DNA from: Ochrobactrum quorumnocens
GTDB taxonomy: Bacteria > Pseudomonadota > Alphaproteobacteria > Rhizobiales > Rhizobiaceae
Length of the DNA stretch: 64,000 nt
Reading direction: 5' to 3'
Assembly: GCF_002278035.1 (NCBI RefSeq)
Contig: NZ_CP022605.1
Location: 186,001-250,000 of the forward strand
A program made the position numbers and the translations under genes. Positions 45,724-55,266 of the stretch are shown here, one piece after another. Below the pieces are notes generated by a model. The model was not told where the DNA came from, ran no database searches, and saw only the letters and a program-made list of their open reading frames with translations. Numbering within the stretch: the stretch's first letter is position 1; every line of letters begins with the position of its first letter.

Positions 45724-47274
45724 ATGAACCACAGCCACACGAACCTTCAGGTCGCATCGGAAATCGAGAGAAAAAAGCTCATGGCATACGAAGATCCCGA
45801 AGCCCGGCATTTAGACACCCTGGATCGGGATTTGGGCCGCTTCGCCAAGCTTGAAATGGCAGCTAGTTACGTCTCACGTCCACTTGTGGCACCGGGCATT
45901 GCTCTCGTCTTTATCATTCTCGCCGGACTGGGCACAGCCATGTTGCTGGCTCAGGCCAGTCAGATGTTCATAGTTGTAGCCGCAGCTGTATTTGGCGCCT
46001 ATATGGCGTTGAACATTGGCGCCAATGACGTAGCCAACAACATGGGACCAGCAGTCGGTGCCAATGCACTGAGCATGGGCGGCGCGATCGCGATTGCCGT
46101 CGTATTTGAAAGTGCGGGAGCGCTCATTGCGGGTGCCGACGTGGTCTCCACAGTAGCAACAGGTATCATTGCACCCGATACGCTCGAAACTCCCATCACA
46201 TTCATCTGGGCGATGATGGCCGCACTGCTGGCCTCTGCGCTTTGGGTTAATATTGCCACAGCGATTGGCGCTCCTGTTTCAACGACACATGCCGTTGTAG
46301 GAGGCGTTATAGGAGCCGGCATTGTCGCAGCAGGTTTCGGAGCGGTGAATTGGACCCAGATGGCAGCAATAGCGGCAAGCTGGATTATTTCGCCGGTATT
46401 GGGAGCGGTCATTGCTGCGTGTTTTCTTTGGTTGATTAAAACACGTATTGTCTATCGCACAGATAAGATCGCTGCCGCTAGTATATGGGTTCCACTTCTG
46501 ATCGGCATCATGGCGGGAACGTTTGCAACCTATCTCATAATGAAAGGACTGAAGCAATTGATCGATGTATCGATTGGTTTAGCCTTGATCATTGGATTAG
46601 CTGTTGGAATCGGATGCTGGTTCGCTATGATACCCATCATTCGCCGCCAAGCTCGCGGACTTGAAAATCGGAACAAGTCATTGAAGGTTCTGTTTGCAAT
46701 ACCACTGGTCGCTTCAGCTGCGCTCCTCAGCTTTGCACACGGCGCAAATGATGTGGCAAATGCCGTTGGACCACTTGCGGCAATCGTTCAAACCTCGCAA
46801 ACCGGATCTTTAAGCGACGGCGTCGTAATACCGTTCTGGGTAATGTTGATCGGTGCAGCAGGCATTTCGTTCGGCTTATGTCTGTTTGGTCCCAAACTCA
46901 TTCGAATGGTTGGTAATCAAATCACCAAGCTGAACCCGATGCGGGCATATTGTGTCTCCCTTTCAGCCGCAATCACCGTCATCCTTGCCAGCGGGCTAGG
47001 ACTTCCTGTCAGTTCGACCCACATTGCGATCGGTGCAATTTTCGGAGTCGGCTTCTTCCGCGAGTGGGACGCGGAGCGTCGATTAAAGCAGGCCCGTCAA
47101 GCAGTACCGTCCGGTGAATCCTTACTAGCTGAAGAACGTCGCCGCCGGAAGCTGGTTCGCCGATCGCACGCCCTCACGATTGGAGCCGCTTGGGTAGTCA
47201 CTGTTCCTGCTGCTGCAATCCTTTCAGCGCTGCTGTTCGCACTCTTGAAGCAAATTCCCGTCGGGATCGTTTAG
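45724..47274 (+). CDS. pit: Low-affinity inorganic phosphate transporter, PiT family
   Basis: 516 residues with about ten membrane segments and the duplicated PHO4 signature: GANDVANNMGPAVGA near 99 and GANDVANAVGPLAA near 341. A large cytoplasmic loop lies in the middle and a basic loop (ERRRRKLVRRSH) near the C-terminus. It imports phosphate with protons or metal-phosphate complexes. No PhoU-like partner next to it. Native-looking composition. Confidence 0.92.
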   Translation: MNHSHTNLQVASEIERKKLMAYEDPEARHLDTLDRDLGRFAKLEMAASYVSRPLVAPGIALVFIILAGLGTAMLLAQASQMFIVVAAAVFGAYMALNIGANDVANNMGPAVGANALSMGGAIAIAVVFESAGALIAGADVVSTVATGIIAPDTLETPITFIWAMMAALLASALWVNIATAIGAPVSTTHAVVGGVIGAGIVAAGFGAVNWTQMAAIAASWIISPVLGAVIAACFLWLIKTRIVYRTDKIAAASIWVPLLIGIMAGTFATYLIMKGLKQLIDVSIGLALIIGLAVGIGCWFAMIPIIRRQARGLENRNKSLKVLFAIPLVASAALLSFAHGANDVANAVGPLAAIVQTSQTGSLSDGVVIPFWVMLIGAAGISFGLCLFGPKLIRMVGNQITKLNPMRAYCVSLSAAITVILASGLGLPVSSTHIAIGAIFGVGFFREWDAERRLKQARQAVPSGESLLAEERRRRKLVRRSHALTIGAAWVVTVPAAAILSALLFALLKQIPVGIV

Positions 47275-47434
47275 CCCCAACATCGGATTCTCGCCCAACC
47301 TTGCCAAAAGCTTTCCCGCGTGGATTGTCCAGACCGGTCTCTACGTATCCGGCGCGATCAAAGCCGTGGCTTTGTCTTACCATAAGCCATAATTTCAACT
47401 TGCGGGCCGGACGTACAGCATATATATTCTTAAT

Positions 47435-48424
47435 ATGCCTGATCATTCGTCCCGACCATCGTCATTGCCAGATATTCCAATGGATGCACTGAGCGAAGTC
47501 CTAAGAGACTTTCGCTTGAATGGCGTCAATTATGGCCGCTGCGAGCTTCGACATCCATGGAGCATCGCCTTTCCACAGCAGCCGTTGCTGCGTTTTCACT
47601 TCGTCAGCCAAGGCCCATGTTGGATTCATACCCAAACAGAAGGCTGGCAGGAATTGCACGATGGCGATCTAGTGTTGCTGCCACAAGGCGTCGCGCATCG
47701 ACTGGCCAGTTCACCGGACATTGTGGGGGACTCGCTTGTCGAGTGCCAGATAACCAGATTGGAGAGCAAAGTCTGCGAAGTGGTGCGGGAAGGTTCAGGT
47801 GCGGCCAGCACCCTTTTTTGCGGGTCCATGGCTTTAGGCGCCTGCGCGCTCAATCCCTTGATTTCTTTAATGCCACCCGTAATTAAGGGCTGCGATGTTG
47901 CAGGTAACGACCCAATCGTTGGTCCTTTGCTCGCAGCGATGACTGCGGAGACAGCCAAACCACAGATGGGTAGTGCCACCATCTTGTCACGCATGGCGGA
48001 TCTGCTGACAGCTCGACTCATAAGGTGCTGGGTCAATTGTACCGGAGCTTCGACTACAGGCTGGCTGGCCGCTATCCGCGACCCGCATATCGGCCGTGTT
48101 CTGGCTGCAATGCACCGAGACCCCGGACATAACTGGACTCTGGAAAGCCTTGCAAGTCTGGCGGGCCAGTCGCGTTCGGTTTTCGCTGATCGCTTCAGCA
48201 TGATATTGGGTGAAGGAGCGGCCCGCTATCTGGCACGGCTTCGTATGCAGCTCGCCCGGGAATTATTGGGGCAAAACGGCATGTCGGTTGCCGAAGTTGC
48301 AACACGTTTGGGCTATGAATCCGAGGCATCCTTCTCTCGAGCGTTTAAGCGTATCACTAACGTTTCGCCGGGCGTGGTGCGCCGCACGATTTCCGGACGA
48401 ACGGACATGCAATTCGGATTATAG
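47435..48424 (+). CDS. AraC-family regulator (cupin_6 type)
   Basis: 329 residues: N-terminal cupin (PF12852-like; MDALSEVLRDFRLNGVNYGR, then HDGDLVLLPQGVAHRLAS) and C-terminal HTH pair (WTLESLASLAGQSRSVFADR; VAEVATRLGYESEASFSRAF). The ATG at 47435 has no clear site; the ATG at 47480 fits the usual family start better. It is 59 bp upstream of an MFS gene on the same strand, which it probably controls. Confidence 0.85.
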   Translation: MPDHSSRPSSLPDIPMDALSEVLRDFRLNGVNYGRCELRHPWSIAFPQQPLLRFHFVSQGPCWIHTQTEGWQELHDGDLVLLPQGVAHRLASSPDIVGDSLVECQITRLESKVCEVVREGSGAASTLFCGSMALGACALNPLISLMPPVIKGCDVAGNDPIVGPLLAAMTAETAKPQMGSATILSRMADLLTARLIRCWVNCTGASTTGWLAAIRDPHIGRVLAAMHRDPGHNWTLESLASLAGQSRSVFADRFSMILGEGAARYLARLRMQLARELLGQNGMSVAEVATRLGYESEASFSRAFKRITNVSPGVVRRTISGRTDMQFGL

Positions 48425-48483
48425 GATGCATATCATCCGATAATATTCGTTTATGAAGTTCTTCACACTCTGGAGATACTTCA

Positions 48484-49692
48484 ATGACAGACACTACACT
48501 TCAACTTGATGATGCAGTAACAGACCTTGGTGCTGAAGCGCCAACAGCGTGGAGCGCTGCAACCTGGTTCGCGGTCCTCTCAATGGCTGCCACCAGTTTT
48601 GCGTTGGTATCGGCTGAGTTTCTGCCGGCAGGCCTGCTGACCCCGATGGCACGCGATTTGGGCATCAGCGAAGGTACTGCTGGACAAGTCGTGACCGCCA
48701 CCGCTTCCGTCGGCGCGGTAACGGCGATGTTAAGTAATGTTCTCATCGGGCGGTTAAACCGCAAGGCCGTGCTGGTTAGTCTCAGCGCGCTGGCCATCGG
48801 ATCCAATATTCTTGCAGCACTTGCCACCGATTTCTGGCTGCTACTGTTGGGGCGTGCTGGACTGGGCATCGCTCTTAGTGCATTTTGGGCACTTTCAGTT
48901 GCCGTGGTAGCGAGGCTCGTCGGCACCAACGCGACGGGCCGAGGTATGGCTATAGTTACACTTGGTGTCTCACTTGCCACAATCGCCGCACCGTCGATGG
49001 GTGCGTTAATCAGCGACTGGCTAGGCTGGCGGAGTGCTATGGCCATGACCGCCGGGCTGGCCGCGCTTGCGATGTTGCTTCAATGGATAAGCCTGCCGAC
49101 ATTGCCCGCAAGCACAAGTAACACCCTTACTGATGTCCTTCGGTTGACACGACGACGCGGTATTCAACTAGGCATGCTTGCTATTCTTTTGCTCATGACG
49201 GGGCATTTTGCCGGCTCTGTCTATGTGCGCCCTTTTCTCGAACAGGTAACGCTCCTTACGACAGGCCCGATCGCCCTGGCCTTGCTCGGGTTCGGAATCG
49301 CCGCAGTGATTGGTAACATGGCCGGGGGCCGTATGGCCGATACCAATATCCGTACAGCCCTCGTAACCACCGCTGCGTTAATGGCATTGGCCGCGCTTGC
49401 TTTGGTGCTCTGGGGCGCGCACATCGGTGTTGCCTTTAGCTTTGCCACATTATGGGGTTTTGCATTCGGTATGGCACCAGTAGTGCTACCGACCAATCTA
49501 TCCCGGGCAGCTCCTGACGCGCTCGAGGCAGCAGGGAGTCTAATGGTTACTTCCTTCCAGATGGCCATCACTATCGGCGCGGTTGTCGGTGGTTATGTCG
49601 TGGACACTTTTGGTGCCACGGCACCCTTAACACTTACCGCTATTCTTGCGGCAGTAACCGCTATACTGGCGCTGCTACAACCTCGCAACTAG
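48484..49692 (+). CDS. MFS transporter, DHA1/AraJ-like
   Basis: 402 residues, twelve predicted membrane segments, GGAGA before the ATG. MFS loop motifs are present (GRLNRKAVLV after TM2, GMAPVVLPTNLSRAAP in the C half, as in AraJ/CmlR-like efflux proteins). It probably exports drugs or sugars with protons. Linked to the AraC gene just upstream. Substrate not predictable. Confidence 0.87.
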   Translation: MTDTTLQLDDAVTDLGAEAPTAWSAATWFAVLSMAATSFALVSAEFLPAGLLTPMARDLGISEGTAGQVVTATASVGAVTAMLSNVLIGRLNRKAVLVSLSALAIGSNILAALATDFWLLLLGRAGLGIALSAFWALSVAVVARLVGTNATGRGMAIVTLGVSLATIAAPSMGALISDWLGWRSAMAMTAGLAALAMLLQWISLPTLPASTSNTLTDVLRLTRRRGIQLGMLAILLLMTGHFAGSVYVRPFLEQVTLLTTGPIALALLGFGIAAVIGNMAGGRMADTNIRTALVTTAALMALAALALVLWGAHIGVAFSFATLWGFAFGMAPVVLPTNLSRAAPDALEAAGSLMVTSFQMAITIGAVVGGYVVDTFGATAPLTLTAILAAVTAILALLQPRN

Positions 49693-49929
49693 CTCGTTAT
49701 GAGGTAAGTTGGGAGCCTGACGCAGAAGATGCGGCAACAACCTGTCGCATCTTCTGGATGCAGCCACTACCGTCCCTGTTCTCGCAGATCATAGTGTTTA
49801 AAAATGGAGCGATCTGCAACCGTGAGCTTGTGAGTTCAACGCAGGATCGATATTTCCGAACTCAATCGCTCCAAGAGCAACAAACATATAACTCAGACGT
49901 GCCTGCGGTAAATGAGGTGGAGCCGGTGA

Positions 49930-50541
49930 TTAATGTCCCAATAATTTTCGATTATTTGTGATTAGCAAGCCCTCCAAAAACGTCCGGAACGCTTTGACAG
50001 CGCGCTTTGAAGTCATCTCAGGAACGCTCGAATTAGCAATCCATTGTGCCGCACTGCTGCTTGCAGCATTGATAAGTCGCGCTGCTGCTTCGGTATCAAT
50101 TTCGACAATGATGCCATCTGCTAGCAATCTATCAAGGCTTTGAGCCATGGCTTTAATGCAGCCGCTGGCGTTTGGCCATCCTGAGGGGTCGCCAAATACC
50201 GCCGGACCGTCACGAAACATAATGCGCTGGATCTCAGGTTCAAGCGCCATTTCAATATAGGCCGCATTCTCATCAACGAAGCCCTGCCACGGATCGGGAG
50301 CGGTTTTAGAAATCGCACGTAATCTTGTCGCCATCTCCAAATCAATTTCGTTGATTACAGCTTGCAACAGGCCTTTCTTGTCGCCAAAGTGATGATAAAG
50401 AGCACCTCTTGTTAGCCCAGCAGATGCCGTGAAGTCATCCATCGATGCTTCCGCATATCCAACTGCACCAAAGGCCCTGCGGCCCGCAGCGACAAGCTTC
50501 GCCTTTGTTTCGACAATCATTTCGCTCCGCGGTTTGCGCAT
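49930..50541 (-). CDS. TetR-family repressor
   Basis: 203 residues. N-terminal HTH (FTASAGLTRGALYHHFGDKKGLLQAV, about 35-60) and a ligand-binding C-terminal domain with WPNASGCIKAMAQ. GGGAG precedes the ATG at 50541; an upstream open frame runs through the operator region and is rejected. It is divergent from an MFS gene, with three copies of one palindrome between them, the usual layout of a drug-inducible efflux pair. Confidence 0.9.
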   Translation of the reverse strand: MRKPRSEMIVETKAKLVAAGRRAFGAVGYAEASMDDFTASAGLTRGALYHHFGDKKGLLQAVINEIDLEMATRLRAISKTAPDPWQGFVDENAAYIEMALEPEIQRIMFRDGPAVFGDPSGWPNASGCIKAMAQSLDRLLADGIIVEIDTEAAARLINAASSSAAQWIANSSVPEMTSKRAVKAFRTFLEGLLITNNRKLLGH

Positions 50542-50559
50542 AGTCGCTCCCTTATTCTC

Positions 50560-50624
50560 ATACGCCACGTATATTAGTTGACATACGCGGCGTATCAAGT
50601 ATGTAATTAACATACGTACCGTAT
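50560..50624. promoter_or_regulatory. Triple TetR operator between repressor and MFS genes
   Basis: Three perfect inverted repeats ATACG-nnn-CGTAT: 50560-50572 (spacer CCA), 50583-50595 (CGG), 50612-50624 (TAC). Between sites two and three a further palindrome GTATGT-aatta-ACATAC appears. All lie in the 119-bp divergent promoter gap, so one repressor could shut both genes. Confidence 0.75.
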
Positions 50625-50660
50625 GCAAGTTTTATATATCATCACTTAGAGGCTGCACTG

Positions 50661-51893
50661 ATGTCTAATCCATATAGGGAAATTTTCAGCGCTCCAGGCG
50701 CTGTGCGCTTTTCAACCGCAGCATTCTTCGCGCGCATGCCTTTTGCGATGGCACCAGTTGGTATTGTCGCCATGCTGGCCCAGACCCATGGGGAATATTG
50801 GCTCGCGGGAGCGGTTTCTGCCACGTTTGCGCTAACCAATGCATTTGCGGCACCGCAAATATCGCGACTCGTCGACCGTTTTGGTCAAAGCCGCGTCGTA
50901 ATACCCACTACTGTCATTTCGGTAATAGCTTTCGTCTTTCTAATAGCGGCTACAAATCAGAGTTGGTCCAACTGGACGCTATTTGTTTCTGCATTCTTTG
51001 CAGGTTCTATGCCTAGTATCCCCGCGATGGTTCGGGCTAGATGGACAGAAATTTTCCGTAACCGCCCAGAACTAAATACCGCATTTGCGTTCGAATCAGC
51101 TGCGGATGAACTTGTTTATATTTCGGGGGCTTCGCTTTCTGTTGCATTGGCCGTGTCACTGTTTCCCGAAGCGGGAATGCTTATAAGCACAGCTTTTCTT
51201 GCGGTTGGAACTACTGCCTTCATTCTCCAGCGATCAAGTGAACCACCAATTCGGTCAATTGATCTGACTATCACGCGGCGTTCGGCGATCTGGTCGCGTC
51301 CAGTTCAGATTATCACGCTCGCGCTCATATTTGTCGGTTCCACATTTGCAACAGCGGAAGTCAGCGCCGTAGCAATCACCAGAGAACTTGGTCAACCCAA
51401 AGCAGCCAGCATTGTTATCGGTGTCTATGCCATCGGTTCATTCATCGTCGGAATAACGCTGGGAGCACTTGCGCTTCGCATGCCTCTGCATCGCCAGCTG
51501 ATGATTGCCGTGAGCATTCTGGCGTTGACTGCTCTGCCTCTACCCTTTGCGGGAACATCGACATTGGCTCTCGCAACGGCTGTGTTCATCAGCGGCATTG
51601 CCATTTCTCCTACATTCATTACGGCCTTCGGATTGATCGAGCGTCGGGTGCCTGAAACAATGCTAACCGAAGGAATAACCTGGGTTATGACAGGCATAGG
51701 CATAGGAATGGCGTTTGGCGCTTTCGTTTCGGGGTTGGTTGTCGACCATTTTGGCGCAGCAAATGGGTTTTGGGTTTCAGTGGCGGCGAGTTTCATGGCA
51801 GCTGCAATCGTCGCGCTTAGCCAGGCCAGCCTCTCGGGAGAGACGAAAAGCGAGGAATACTGCGCTTCTTGTGCAATTGAGCTGGGCGAATAA
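50661..51893 (+). CDS. MFS transporter controlled by the TetR gene
   Basis: 410 residues, twelve hydrophobic segments. SRLVDRFGQSRVV after TM2 is the MFS loop signature. Distinct from the 48484 transporter. The acidic, cysteine-containing tail (KSEEYCASCAIELGE) is unusual but may just be a soluble extension. Divergent from the TetR repressor with shared operators, so probable exporter of a toxic compound; substrate unknown. Confidence 0.87.
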   Translation: MSNPYREIFSAPGAVRFSTAAFFARMPFAMAPVGIVAMLAQTHGEYWLAGAVSATFALTNAFAAPQISRLVDRFGQSRVVIPTTVISVIAFVFLIAATNQSWSNWTLFVSAFFAGSMPSIPAMVRARWTEIFRNRPELNTAFAFESAADELVYISGASLSVALAVSLFPEAGMLISTAFLAVGTTAFILQRSSEPPIRSIDLTITRRSAIWSRPVQIITLALIFVGSTFATAEVSAVAITRELGQPKAASIVIGVYAIGSFIVGITLGALALRMPLHRQLMIAVSILALTALPLPFAGTSTLALATAVFISGIAISPTFITAFGLIERRVPETMLTEGITWVMTGIGIGMAFGAFVSGLVVDHFGAANGFWVSVAASFMAAAIVALSQASLSGETKSEEYCASCAIELGE

Positions 51894-52032
51894 GAAGCGC
51901 ACCCATGCCTCACTTGATTATTAGAGAAAACGCGTACCACTGTATATCTAAAGTCAGGCGCAGCCGTGCGCTTGGCTCCCATTGTTAATGCATCATGGGC
52001 GGTCGCCAATATAGCCGATACCAGGATATTGA

Positions 52033-52644
52033 TTACACAGTTTCTCTTCCCTCACGGGCTTCTAGAATACGGTCGATAATACCCCATTCTAGCGCTTCTT
52101 CTGCAGTTAAAAATCGGTCGCGGTCCATTCCACGCTCAAACTCTTCATAGGAGAGACCACAATGCTCCGCGTAAAGACGGGTCATGCGTTGTTTGATCTT
52201 CAGGGTTTCCTCCGCATGTATGAGAATGTCGGACGCCTGCCCCTGAAAGCCGCCAGACGGTTGATGGATGAGTATACTGGCATTGGGCAATGCGGCTCTT
52301 TCATTCGGCTCACCCGCCATCAGCAGGAACGATCCCATCGAACGGGCGGTCCCCATGCAAAGCGTATGAACTGGTGCACGAATAAAGCGCATGGTGTCAT
52401 AAATTGCCAAGCCACTTGTAACGACGCCGCCCGGCGAATTAATGTAGAGATTGATAGGCTTCCTCGGGTTCTCTGCCTCGAGAAAAAGTAGCTGTGCGCA
52501 AACCAGAGCCGAAACCGTGTCGTTGACCTCGCCGTTAAGAAAGATAATCCTCTCGCGAAGAAGGCGAGAGTAAATGTCAAAAGACCTCTCCCCGCTACTT
52601 GATTGCTCAATGACCGTAGGGACAAGCTGCATTGCTTCGCGCAT
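52033..52644 (-). CDS. clpP: ClpP-type protease, additional copy
   Basis: 203 residues, ClpP fold. Catalytic S102 in [14 protein letters not shown]127 in IHQPSGG, D176 in DRDRFL; NSPGG loop at 69-73. GGGAG precedes the ATG. The segment before the serine reads GTARS where the main housekeeping ClpP has GQAAS, and no clpX or tig gene is adjacent, so this looks like a second, stand-alone paralog. Catalytic set is complete. Confidence 0.88.
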   Translation of the reverse strand: MREAMQLVPTVIEQSSSGERSFDIYSRLLRERIIFLNGEVNDTVSALVCAQLLFLEAENPRKPINLYINSPGGVVTSGLAIYDTMRFIRAPVHTLCMGTARSMGSFLLMAGEPNERAALPNASILIHQPSGGFQGQASDILIHAEETLKIKQRMTRLYAEHCGLSYEEFERGMDRDRFLTAEEALEWGIIDRILEAREGRETV

Positions 52645-52689
52645 TGGCGAACTCCCAGAATTCCGGAATTAAAGTGAGGTGATACAGCG

Positions 52690-53049
52690 TCAGGCGGCGT
52701 GCATGAAAGGCGAACCGTTGTTGTTCGCCGCCTGTTTCTTCGTTCGATCAAGCCGTGTGTCAGTCAATTCATGGACAATCCGCAGATGTGTGCCACCCGA
52801 CATATTCGGGATGATTGTAAATGTTACTATGCTTTCAAGGAAAGGTGGGGCGTCATCACGCATTCTATACCGAACTTCTTCGCTAGGCTTGATAACTGCC
52901 GATTCTGTATCGATCAACGCGTCTTTCGGCAACCAGCTTTCCCTAATTTCCCGATTGCTGATCGCGCGCCAGACCTTTTCGGGCAAAGCGTCTAAATCAA
53001 ATTCCAAGTTGATACAGGCGGCCTGCTGCTTGGCCTTGTCATCGTTCAT
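52690..53049 (-). CDS. SRPBCC/AHSA1-type small protein
   Basis: 119 residues with an SRPBCC pattern: FDLDALPEKVWRAISNREIRESWL, SAVIKPSEEVRYRMRDD, SIVTFTIIPNMSGGTHLRIVHE. It is the usual partner of small ArsR regulators and binds a hydrophobic ligand in its cavity. Its ATG overlaps the stop of the ArsR gene by 4 bp. Role unknown. Confidence 0.8.
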   Translation of the reverse strand: MNDDKAKQQAACINLEFDLDALPEKVWRAISNREIRESWLPKDALIDTESAVIKPSEEVRYRMRDDAPPFLESIVTFTIIPNMSGGTHLRIVHELTDTRLDRTKKQAANNNGSPFMHAA

Positions 53050-53360
53050 TGGTCCATATCCTTCAGCAAGGCCTTAAGAGTTTCAATGCGTTGAGGCCAG
53101 AAGGTATGATACTTAGCCAACCATAGTGCGATGAAGGCCAGCCCCTCAGGATCGACCTCGTAGTTCACAAAGCGGCCTTGTCGTTCTTCCTTCACAAGCT
53201 TTGCACCCCGCAGAACCGCGAGATGCTGAGACATCGCAGGTTGACTGATCTCCACACCCTCGCGTAACGCGCTGGCGTTCAGGCTACCTGTAGCCAGCTT
53301 CTCAAAGATTGCGCGGCGAGTGGGATCTGCCAGCGCTCGGAATACATCATTCTTAATCAT
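53046..53360 (-). CDS. ArsR-family regulator
   Basis: 104 residues, winged helix: FRALADPTRRAIFEKLATG then VEISQPAMSQHLAVLRGAKLV recognition helix and a RQGRFVNYEVDP wing. No metal-binding cysteine pair, so metal sensing is unlikely. The frame stays open upstream into the HlyD remnant, which is not part of this protein; I start at the ATG at 53360. Operon with the SRPBCC gene. Confidence 0.85.
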   Translation of the reverse strand: MIKNDVFRALADPTRRAIFEKLATGSLNASALREGVEISQPAMSQHLAVLRGAKLVKEERQGRFVNYEVDPEGLAFIALWLAKYHTFWPQRIETLKALLKDMDQ

Positions 53361-53387
53361 GCCATCACATAAGCCAATACTTATGTG

Positions 53388-53797
53388 ATTCGCAAGGGAA
53401 TCGTTGCAGTTTTCGATACCGCGACCTACACTTTCCATATAACCGGCCACTGGTTGATCAAAATCCATCAGCTGAACAAGCGCTGAAGCACTCACGATAC
53501 TTGTTGTGTATTAGCTCCTCAAAATAGTCGGTGCCCCTGAAGCCGTATCTATGATCGCGACCTTAGTCGCGCCGGACGTTGCATAGTCGCCAGTTCGCAG
53601 TCTCAAATTAGTGACGTATCCATCGACGGGTGAACGGATAGTCGTGCGGGCAAGGGTAGCTGGCGCCGCCTTATAGGCCGCGCTTGCCACAGCCGCTGCG
53701 CCGCTCGATTGCTGAGTGGCTTCTTGTGAAACAATCCTTGAGTTCACTGCCTCTGCGCCATTGTTTGGCGAACAATCATATGCCTGGCTTTGAGATC
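53388..53797 (-). pseudogene. Decayed HlyD/EmrA-type membrane-fusion gene
   Basis: Protein-level homology to the HlyD gene at 63121-64000: segments KARHMIVRQ, VSQEATQQSSGAAAVA, SPVDGYVTNLRLRTGDYAT, then FDQPVAGYMESVGRGIEN. There are deletions (part of the hairpin, and the segment before FDQPVAG), a stop at about 53754 and loss of both ends. It runs up to the start of the ArsR gene. Confidence 0.8.
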
Positions 53798-53837
53798 ACC
53801 CTTTATAAATTACACGCAAGTCGCAGCCGATTGGACT

Positions 53838-53969
53838 TTCTTACTAAAGAGTGACGAAACGGTGCAAAATGTTATTGCCGAACTCGATTACCGCTCAGTC
53901 AACGCCTTTATCACGATGTTCAAAAAAGCGTCGAGGAGCACTTCCGCATTCTATTCCGCGCAACGTATT
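53838..53969 (+). pseudogene. AraC C-terminal helix-turn-helix fragment
   Basis: About 44 codons, LLKSDETVQNVIAELDYRSVNAFITMFKKA, match the second HTH of AraC-family proteins (compare IAIDLGYESPSAFIAMFRRM in the gene at 56834). No upstream domain is readable, so this is a leftover, next to the HlyD remnant. Confidence 0.55.
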
Positions 53970-54110
53970 GCCCATACACCTTCAGCGATCTTAATAATGG
54001 AACGGGTCTGATCGCCGGCGATAACTAGTGGTGGCTTTGATCGACTTCACCACTTTCATTGGTACTTCAGTCATCGGAATCCGCATTACAAACCAAGGTG
54101 GGTTCTGCCG

Positions 54111-54623
54111 TTAAAGAAGCTTCCGCATGGCACAGCGGCTTGCCATTGGCAGCCCCGCTCGCGCCTCGGCGTCTAAGACGCCTCTCAGCCATGGGGAAAG
54201 TTCCTCACAACTAAGCGTATTAAACCCCAGACGTTGATAAAAGAGCTCGTTCCATGGGACATTTCGGAAGGTAGTTAGGGTCAGTGCATTGTTTCCTTTA
54301 TCAATGGCGAACTGCTGCGTAGCCTCCATTAATCTCCGTCCAAGGCCGCGCCCCTGGTGATCTGCATGAACGGCCACCTGCCAAATGTGCAAGGCATCGT
54401 CGATCGGCTCGGCGTTGAGGAAGCCCACAATTCCAGAACCTTTCCGCTCGACGACGAAGGCGATACCATTTGCGATCAATGTACGGTGATGTTCCTCTGA
54501 CTGCACATTATCATCAGCAACCCATTTGAGCGCCGATACTTGTCGAAATATCTCACCGGAGCTCCGTTCAATCTCAGGCAAAACGGTAGCATCGTATTCT
54601 TTGGCAAATCTTATGATTGTCAT
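54111..54623 (-). CDS. GNAT-family acetyltransferase
   Basis: 170 residues. The acetyl-CoA loop motif HADHQGRGLGRRLME near residue 85-99 and the LTTFRNVPWNELFYQRLGF segment place it in the GNAT superfamily. It transfers acetyl from acetyl-CoA to an amine; substrate cannot be told. Complete, monocistronic. Confidence 0.88.
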   Translation of the reverse strand: MTIIRFAKEYDATVLPEIERSSGEIFRQVSALKWVADDNVQSEEHHRTLIANGIAFVVERKGSGIVGFLNAEPIDDALHIWQVAVHADHQGRGLGRRLMEATQQFAIDKGNNALTLTTFRNVPWNELFYQRLGFNTLSCEELSPWLRGVLDAEARAGLPMASRCAMRKLL

Positions 54624-54780
54624 ATCCCCAACTTAGTTAAACGACCCTTGATTGAGAAGGGCTTTCGAGGTCTGAAGGTTGAGACGGAATAGAGAGGCGC
54701 TTCTGGAATGATGGAATAGCCCCCTAATTGCCCGGACAGTTTCTGCCACTTAAATAAGTGATAGGACTACTGTTCACATT

Positions 54781-55266
54781 ATGACTGGTAATAGCATTAA
54801 GATGGAAATTCTTTCCGGCCCTGAGCAGCGTCGACGCTGGAGTACAGCGGAGAAGCTTGCGATGGTCTACGAGACGGACGCGACGGTCAGTCTGGTCGCC
54901 CGTCGTCATGGCATTGCGCCTAACCAGCTGTTCACCTGGCACAAGCTTGCGTCACAGGGTGCATTGGTCGCAACGGCAGCCGAAGAGGAGATTGTCCCTG
55001 CCTCGGAATATCGGGCGCTTCAGGCTCAGGTGAAGGAATTGCAACGCCTTCTGGGCAAGAAAACGATGGAGGGGGAAATTCTCAAGGAAGCCCTCGAAAT
55101 CGCCAACGGCCCAAAAAACCCATGCTGCACTCAATCTCGCTGCCGAAGGACGTTTTGCGATGAAAGCGGTATGCGAGACGCTAGGTGTTGCCCGGTCGAA
55201 TATCGCGGCGCGAGCCACAGGCACCCTTTCCAAAGCCCTAGGGAGAGCTCCGCTTCCCGACGCTGA
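54781..55266 (+). CDS. IS3-family OrfA (possibly frameshifted)
   Basis: HTH protein of the IS2-like group: [32 protein letters not shown], and a leucine-zipper end [23 protein letters not shown]. At 55112 the gene meets six consecutive A. In this frame it then runs through the start of orfB to 55266. With one extra A the frame would end in a stop overlapping the orfB start, the usual arrangement. So this copy may have lost one A in its slippery run. Confidence 0.75.
   Translation: MTGNSIKMEILSGPEQRRRWSTAEKLAMVYETDATVSLVARRHGIAPNQLFTWHKLASQGALVATAAEEEIVPASEYRALQAQVKELQRLLGKKTMEGEILKEALEIANGPKNPCCTQSRCRRTFCDESGMRDARCCPVEYRGASHRHPFQSPRESSASRR

Noticed and set aside
53361..53495. N-terminal extension of the ArsR protein
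   Set aside because: The extra 45 residues match HlyD (FDQPVAGYMESVGRGIEN) and belong to the fossil gene, not to ArsR.
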